DNA of 64,000 nt, taken from NCBI GenBank assembly GCA_964610905.1, contig CAZSYT010000001.1, positions 1 to 64,000 on the forward strand, in the 5' to 3' direction. Of the stretch, positions 59,779 through 64,000 are shown one piece after another; position 1 is the first letter of the stretch; the number at the start of each line of letters is the position of its first letter. The notes under the pieces are model-generated. The model was not told the DNA's origin and did not search any database. It saw only the letters and a program-made list of their open reading frames with translations. Both the position numbers and the translations under genes were made by a program. The stretch comes from JAJZJT01 sp964610905 (GTDB taxonomy: Bacteria; Actinomycetota; Acidimicrobiia; Acidimicrobiales; RAAP-2).

Positions 59779-60501
59779 TCACCCGTCCACCGCCCCCTGG
59801 CCCAGGTAGCTGGTCTCGAGCAAGTCCTCGTTCTTCATGAGGTGACCGGCCGGGCCTTCCAGCACCAGCTCTCCATGGGCGAGGACGTACGCCCGCGACG
59901 CGATCTGCAGGGCCAGGCGCACGTGCTGCTCCACCAGCAGGATCCCGCACCCCGTCTCGGCGGCGATACGACTGAGCACCGGCAGGAACTGCTCCACGAT
60001 GATCGGGGCGAGCCCGAGGCTCATCTCGTCGACCATCAGCAGCCGTGGCCTGCTCACGAGGGCGCGGGCTAGCGCCAGCATCTGCTGCTCGCCCCCGGAG
60101 AGCAGCCCGGCCTTCCGGTCCATCAGCGGCTGGAGTGCGCTGAAGTGCCCGAGGACATCGTCGATGGCCGGCGCAGCCTTGACACCGCGCTGCACCCCGA
60201 GCCGGAGGTTCTCGCGCACGCTGAGCTGTGAGAAGAGCGCCCGTTCCTCGGGCACGTGGGCCATGCCGAGCCGAGCCAGGTCGTGCGCAGCGTGTCGCTG
60301 CGCCGGCTCCCCGAGCACCTTGACGTCCCCACCCATGATCGGCACCAGCCCGGACACGGTGAGGAGCGTGGTCGTCTTGCCGGCCCCGTTCGGGCCCAGG
60401 AGCGCGACGATCTCCCCTTCCTCGACCCCGAGGGACAGGTGTCGGACCACCGGCGCTCCGGCGTACCCTGTCGTCAGGTCGGAGACCTCCAGGACCTTCA
60501 C
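59779..60501 (-). CDS. livF: branched-chain-type ABC importer ATPase (LivF-like)
   Basis: A 240-residue ATPase. Walker A GPNGAGKTTTLLTVSG, signature LLSGGEQQMLALARAL, Walker B RLLMVDEMSLGLAP and H-loop LLVEQHVRLAL are complete and of the LivF subtype (MSLGLAP). The ATG overlaps the LivG stop by four bases. Confidence 0.94.
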   Translation of the reverse strand: MKVLEVSDLTTGYAGAPVVRHLSLGVEEGEIVALLGPNGAGKTTTLLTVSGLVPIMGGDVKVLGEPAQRHAAHDLARLGMAHVPEERALFSQLSVRENLRLGVQRGVKAAPAIDDVLGHFSALQPLMDRKAGLLSGGEQQMLALARALVSRPRLLMVDEMSLGLAPIIVEQFLPVLSRIAAETGCGILLVEQHVRLALQIASRAYVLAHGELVLEGPAGHLMKNEDLLETSYLGQGAVDG

Positions 60502-61316
60502 TCCGGTCCTCCGGCCGCGGCGGTCTTCCCTGATGCCTGCTCGCCGTGGCGGGCCTCGTCGTTGTCGGACCGCCCGAGGTACGCCTCGATCACAGCCGGG
60601 TCGTCACGGACCGCCGAGGTGGGGCCGTGCGCCAGCAGCACGCCGAAGTTCAAGACGTACAGCTCGTCACAGACGTCGAACACGAGCCCCATGTCGTGGT
60701 CGACCAGGAGGATGCTGGTCCCCTGCTGGACGATCTGCCGCAGGTGGGCGCCGAACCGCCGGCTCTCTTCGCTGTCCAGGCCGGCCGCCGGCTCGTCCAT
60801 GCACACCAGGCGCGGGCGCTGCGCTAGAGCCCGCGCCACGCCGACCATCTTGCGCTGCCCCTGCGACAGCTCGCTCGGGTAGCGGTCGGCCAGGTCCCGG
60901 GCACCGACCAGGTCGAGCGCGGAGGTGACCGCCTCCTCGTGGCCGGCCCCGTGGCGGCGTCGGGGGAGCACCATGTCGACGAGCAGGTCGAAGGTGGACT
61001 CCCGCTCCAGTGCCACCTGCAGGTTCTCGCGCACGCTCAGGTCCTCGAACAGCTCGATCGACTGCCACGTCCGGACGAGGCCGGCCTTCGCCCGCCGGTG
61101 CGGCGGCCGCTTGCTCAGGTCCTGGCCGTCGAAGCGGATCGTCCCCGCCGACGGGGTCATGCCGCTCAGCGCGTCGATGAACGACGTCTTGCCGGCCCCG
61201 TTCGGGCCGATCAGGCCGACGATATGGCCTTCCTCGACGGACAGGTCGACCCCGCTGACCGCCACCACGCCGCCGTAGCGGACGGTGAGCGCCATCGTGT
61301 CGAGGAGCGGGCTCAC
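60498..61316 (-). CDS. livG: branched-chain-type ABC importer ATPase (LivG-like)
   Basis: A 272-residue ATPase. Walker A GPNGAGKTSFIDALSG, RTWQSIELFEDLSVREN of the LivG Q-loop region, signature LSQGQRKMVGVARAL, Walker B RLVCMDEPAAGLD and H-loop LLVDHDMGLVFDVCD. The C-terminal HGEQASGKTAAA extension is unusual. GTG start at 61316 overlaps the permease stop by four bases (GTGA). Confidence 0.93.
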   Translation of the reverse strand: MSPLLDTMALTVRYGGVVAVSGVDLSVEEGHIVGLIGPNGAGKTSFIDALSGMTPSAGTIRFDGQDLSKRPPHRRAKAGLVRTWQSIELFEDLSVRENLQVALERESTFDLLVDMVLPRRRHGAGHEEAVTSALDLVGARDLADRYPSELSQGQRKMVGVARALAQRPRLVCMDEPAAGLDSEESRRFGAHLRQIVQQGTSILLVDHDMGLVFDVCDELYVLNFGVLLAHGPTSAVRDDPAVIEAYLGRSDNDEARHGEQASGKTAAAGGPE

Positions 61317-63355
61317 GCCAGTTCCCGCTCGCGGTCCCCCACCGGCGCCTCGATCGACAGCGGTATGCCACCTCTGGCCGAGGTCCGCCCGAGGCGGAGG
61401 CGTCCCATCAGCGCCTCCTTCGTGACCCGCATGGCGCCGGCGATCCCCTCCGGGTTGAGGATTGCCGTGAGGATGAGCCCGAGGCCACTGATCAGGTCCT
61501 CGATCTCCAGGCCGTTGCTGCGGTTGCCGAGCACCACGACCAGCAGGAAGTAGAAGACGATGCCACCCGTGCTGAGGGCCCCGCCGATCATGGCGCCGCT
61601 CACGCTGGTGATCCCACCGATGTAGGCGATGGCCAGGACGGAGACCGAGACGAGGATGTCGAAGGACGACTGGGAGACCAGCGTCTGCTGGTAGGCCACG
61701 AAGCTCCCGGCGATGCCGGCGATGAAGGCCGCCAGGCCGAACCCGAGGAACTTCATCCGCTTGACGTCGACGCCGGCCGCGGCCGCGGCCCGCTCGTTTC
61801 CTCGGACTGCCAAGAAGCGACGGCCGGTGGGACTGCGGCGCAGGTTCATGACACCGAGGGAGATCACGGCGAGGACGATCACGGCGAACACGCCGAAGGC
61901 GGGCTGGGCGATCTCCCTGCCCTTGGAGAATGCCAGGTTCAACCCCAGGATGTGGATGGGGGGGACGTTCGTGCCGTTGACCCCGCCGGTGTAGGTGGGG
62001 TTGTTGAAGAAGAACTCCTCGATGGCCCAGCCCGCTCCGAGGGTGATGACCGCCAGGCTGATGCCGCGGACCCGCAACGCCGGTATGGCGATGGCGAGGC
62101 CGACGACAGTCGCCCCCAGGCACGCCAGCAACGGCGAGACGGGGAAGGGGATGCCGGCCTTCTGGGCGAGCGCGGCCAACACGTAGGCGGCCACCCCCGC
62201 AATGGTCATCTGACAGAGGGCGATGGTCCCGATGAAGCCGGTGATGACGACGAGGGACAGGCAGACGAACGCACCGATGACTGAGTTGACAAGCGCCAGC
62301 CGGTACCCGGCGGACAGCGTGAAGAACATGACGACGGCGACGGCGGTGGCGATGGCCGGCAGGGCGAACTGCGGTCTGGTGGCGTGCGCGGCGGGCAGGC
62401 GGCCTTCGGAGGCGGCGCCCCGGCTGGGCAGCGAGTTCCCGACCAGGAACAGCGCCACCACGATCACCAGGAACGGCAGCAGCTGGTCACTGCCCGTCGA
62501 CGGCCACCAGCTCAGCTTCGACGGCAGGTTCTGCAGTTCCCCCTGGGCCATCCCGAGGACCAGGGCGGTCGCCGACATGACGCCGAAGGACGAGAACCGC
62601 GCCACCAGCGTGGCAGCCAGCGCCGGGATGATCTCGAGCGTCAGGCCGGTGGGGGTCAGGTTGATGATCGGCGCCACCAGGATCCCGCCCAGGCCCGCCA
62701 GCAGCGATGCCAGGATCCAGTTGAGGCTGGCCTGCCGCTCGGGGGAGAACCCCAGCAGGATGGCCGCCTTCTCGTTCTCGGCGGCACCCCGCACCGACAG
62801 CCCGAAGCGGCTGTAGCGGAACAGGGCCCACAGCCCGACGGACAGCACGATGACGACGGCGGTCAGGATGACGCGGTCCCACGGGATGATGGCGTGGCCC
62901 ACGGAGAAGGCGCCCGAGGAGGGGATGAACGAAGGAACGGTCTGGGTGTTCGTGCCGAACCGGAACGCCATGGCGGCCTGGAGCAGGATCATGATCCCGA
63001 CGCTCGCCGCCACTTTCGCCAGCGCCGGTGCATGGCGCAGCGGCCGGAACACCAGCAGGTGCATGAGGATGCCCAGGACCACCGCCGTCGCCAGCGACAG
63101 GACGACGGCGACGGGTGCCGAGAGCCCGTGCGGCGCCCCCAGGTCGATGAACCCGGGGAGACCCGGCACGGGGAGCGGGTACTCCCCCTGCACCCGCAGG
63201 GAGTAGAAGACGTAGGCGATGTACATCGCCACGGCGCCTTGCGCGAAATTGACCACGCCCGACCCGCGGTACCCGACGAGGACGCCGAGCCCGATCAGCG
63301 CTGCAATTGCGCCCGTCGCCAATCCCAGCAGTGCGAAGACGATGAGGTCGGTCAA
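61313..63355 (-). CDS. fused branched-chain-type ABC permease (LivH-LivM)
   Basis: A 680-residue membrane protein. Residues about 1-300 form the LivH half (IGLGVLVGYRGSGVVNFAQG, FRYSRFGLSVRGAAENEKAA, LASLLAGLGGIL). After a short linker at about 305-325, residues 330-650 form the LivM half (IALCQMTIAGVAAYVLAALA, IPALRVRGISLAVITLGAG, RRFLAVRGNERAAAAAGVD). Each half has the EAA-like coupling segment. The start is a TTG at 63355 (the frame has no ATG or GTG before its first helix), with GGAAGG about ten bases before. Permeases are usually separate genes; fusions occur. Confidence 0.92.
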   Translation of the reverse strand: MTDLIVFALLGLATGAIAALIGLGVLVGYRGSGVVNFAQGAVAMYIAYVFYSLRVQGEYPLPVPGLPGFIDLGAPHGLSAPVAVVLSLATAVVLGILMHLLVFRPLRHAPALAKVAASVGIMILLQAAMAFRFGTNTQTVPSFIPSSGAFSVGHAIIPWDRVILTAVVIVLSVGLWALFRYSRFGLSVRGAAENEKAAILLGFSPERQASLNWILASLLAGLGGILVAPIINLTPTGLTLEIIPALAATLVARFSSFGVMSATALVLGMAQGELQNLPSKLSWWPSTGSDQLLPFLVIVVALFLVGNSLPSRGAASEGRLPAAHATRPQFALPAIATAVAVVMFFTLSAGYRLALVNSVIGAFVCLSLVVITGFIGTIALCQMTIAGVAAYVLAALAQKAGIPFPVSPLLACLGATVVGLAIAIPALRVRGISLAVITLGAGWAIEEFFFNNPTYTGGVNGTNVPPIHILGLNLAFSKGREIAQPAFGVFAVIVLAVISLGVMNLRRSPTGRRFLAVRGNERAAAAAGVDVKRMKFLGFGLAAFIAGIAGSFVAYQQTLVSQSSFDILVSVSVLAIAYIGGITSVSGAMIGGALSTGGIVFYFLLVVVLGNRSNGLEIEDLISGLGLILTAILNPEGIAGAMRVTKEALMGRLRLGRTSARGGIPLSIEAPVGDRERELA

Positions 63356-63519
63356 CGCCCGTCACCTTCCCCGGTCGCGCCGTGCTGCGCGGCGACAGCG
63401 GGCGGCAGCCCTGTCCGGCAGCCGTGCGCCACCGCCGGAGCGCCGGAGATGCCCGCGTTGAGCGCGTCGGCTGCCGTTGCCGGCTCGACGATCAGGACCG
63501 ACGCCGTCCATCGCCTCAC
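63352..63519 (-). CDS. possible small upstream ORF coupled to the permease
   Basis: The minus frame ending at 63352 has a TGA that overlaps the permease TTG by four bases (TTGA). From the GTG at 63519 it would encode 55 residues (VRRWTASVLIVEPATAADAL...). Third positions are mostly G or C. No family is recognised; it may be an uORF in a 280-base leader or chance. Confidence 0.25.
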   Translation of the reverse strand: MRRWTASVLIVEPATAADALNAGISGAPAVAHGCRTGLPPAVAAQHGATGEGDGR

Positions 63520-63643
63520 TCCCACCCCAATCAGAAGCGACACTGGCACGTCCGACAGACCGGACCATGTCGCGTCGGTGCACGGCTCGCTTCCGCGAGC
63601 ATGCGCTCTCCCCTGCCTCGTGGTGACTCCACGGTGCTCCGTC

Positions 63644-63679
63644 AACGTACTCTAAGTGACTTCTGACGTCAAACGTAAG
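63644..63679 (-). promoter_or_regulatory. promoter and MerR-type operator for the importer operon
   Basis: CTGACGTCAAACGTAAG (63663-63679) matches the consensus at 12 of 16. On the minus strand TTGACG (63672-63667) is followed after 17 bases by TACGTT (63649-63644), a usable promoter; the operator covers its -35. The start would leave a leader of about 280 bases before the permease TTG. The rest of 63680-63860 shows nothing. Confidence 0.6.
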
Positions 63680-63860
63680 ACCAGCACGTTGACGAGGACC
63701 ACGGTCCTTCAGGAGCGGCGCCGGAGCGAGCCGGGCGCGGCCCGCCCGGCATGAGTCGTCGGCCCGCCACCGCGACGCCCGGCGACGCCGGACGGAGCGA
63801 CGGGACACGACCCCGCACGGCGCCGATCGCCGACGGTGCAGCTGCCGCGGCGTGCCGGTC

Positions 63861-64000
63861 TCAGCGGCTCCAGCCACACACCATGGCCGAGCCGCCGTGA
63901 TCGATGAACGTCCGCTCGTCGGCCATCAGCCGCTCGGAGACGTCGGGGTCGCCCAGGATCCGGAGCATCGCCTCGGGTCCTGAGTAGTAGGCCAGCGCGG
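63861..64000 (-). CDS. C-terminal end of a small EthD-like protein, cut by the window edge
   Basis: The minus strand from the right edge is open to a TGA at 63863-63861 and encodes at least 46 residues, including YYSGPEAMLRILGDP and ADERTFIDHGG. The D-E-x3-F-I-D-H pattern near the C-terminus recalls EthD-type dimeric alpha/beta-barrel proteins. The start lies outside the window. Confidence 0.5.
   Translation of the reverse strand, partial: ALAYYSGPEAMLRILGDPDVSERLMADERTFIDHGGSAMVCGWSR

Noticed and set aside
1..64000. tRNA, rRNA or riboswitch (cobalamin riboswitch near the mutase operons)
   Set aside because: Spaces before the mutase operons are short or carry the MerR-type operators; I found no B12-box-like element and no cloverleaf in the gaps I read.

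Overview
The window is a 64 kb stretch of very GC-rich (roughly 70%) bacterial DNA. It has densely packed genes, many GTG starts, 4-base ATGA/GTGA stop-start overlaps and strongly GC-biased third codon positions. Gene content (acyl-CoA catabolism, B12 mutases, a fused DctQM transporter, an EthR-like TetR, DrrA-type ABC exporter) fits the phylum Actinomycetota, perhaps class Acidimicrobiia. The class-level guess is an inference from gene content only. I saw no rRNA, tRNA or CRISPR array.

Left part (0-12.8 kb): mostly housekeeping and singletons. A GT4 glycosyltransferase is followed by a gap-pgk operon on the minus strand. Next comes a divergent unit (phytanoyl-CoA-dioxygenase-like protein plus lipoprotein hydrolase on the minus strand; Tat-exported M28-like protein plus EthR-like TetR on the plus strand) built around a near-symmetric operator/promoter. 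After it lie a multispanning membrane protein, a ThDP enzyme and a PLP decarboxylase.

Catabolic island 1 (13.2-30.7 kb): the minus-strand arm holds an IclR regulator, a TRAP transporter (DctP plus fused DctQM), an iron-type alcohol dehydrogenase, a carboxymuconolactone-decarboxylase-like protein and a lactonase-like metallo-beta-lactamase. The plus-strand arm holds an acyl-CoA ligase, an MmgE/PrpD protein, a thiolase with its DUF35 partner, a MeaB GTPase, both subunits of a B12-dependent acyl-CoA mutase and a double acyl-CoA dehydrogenase fusion. The two arms diverge from a 423-base control region with two related operator-like elements. Together they read as uptake, activation, carbon-skeleton rearrangement, desaturation and thiolysis of an unidentified carboxylate or lactone.

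Middle (30.9-35.6 kb): an ABC-2 exporter, a VC0807-like membrane protein, a VOC protein and a 1.2 kb stretch of decayed DNA with apparent istB and Nudix remnants.

Catabolic island 2 (35.6-63.7 kb): two paralogous MerR regulators sit among acyl-CoA dehydrogenases, ligases, an enoyl-CoA hydratase, a MaoC hydratase, SDRs, a KstD-like flavoprotein, a family I CoA-transferase, a second and very divergent B12 mutase with its own MeaB, a kinase/DUF6285 pair resembling LvaAB of levulinate catabolism, and a branched-chain-type ABC importer with fused permease. Nine intergenic 17-bp palindromes related to TTTACGTTNAACGTAAA mark most promoters here. They define a probable MerR-controlled acyl-CoA regulon. 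Near 57-58 kb lie three broken genes (DUF4143 ATPase, DUF35 protein, CaiB-type CoA-transferase).
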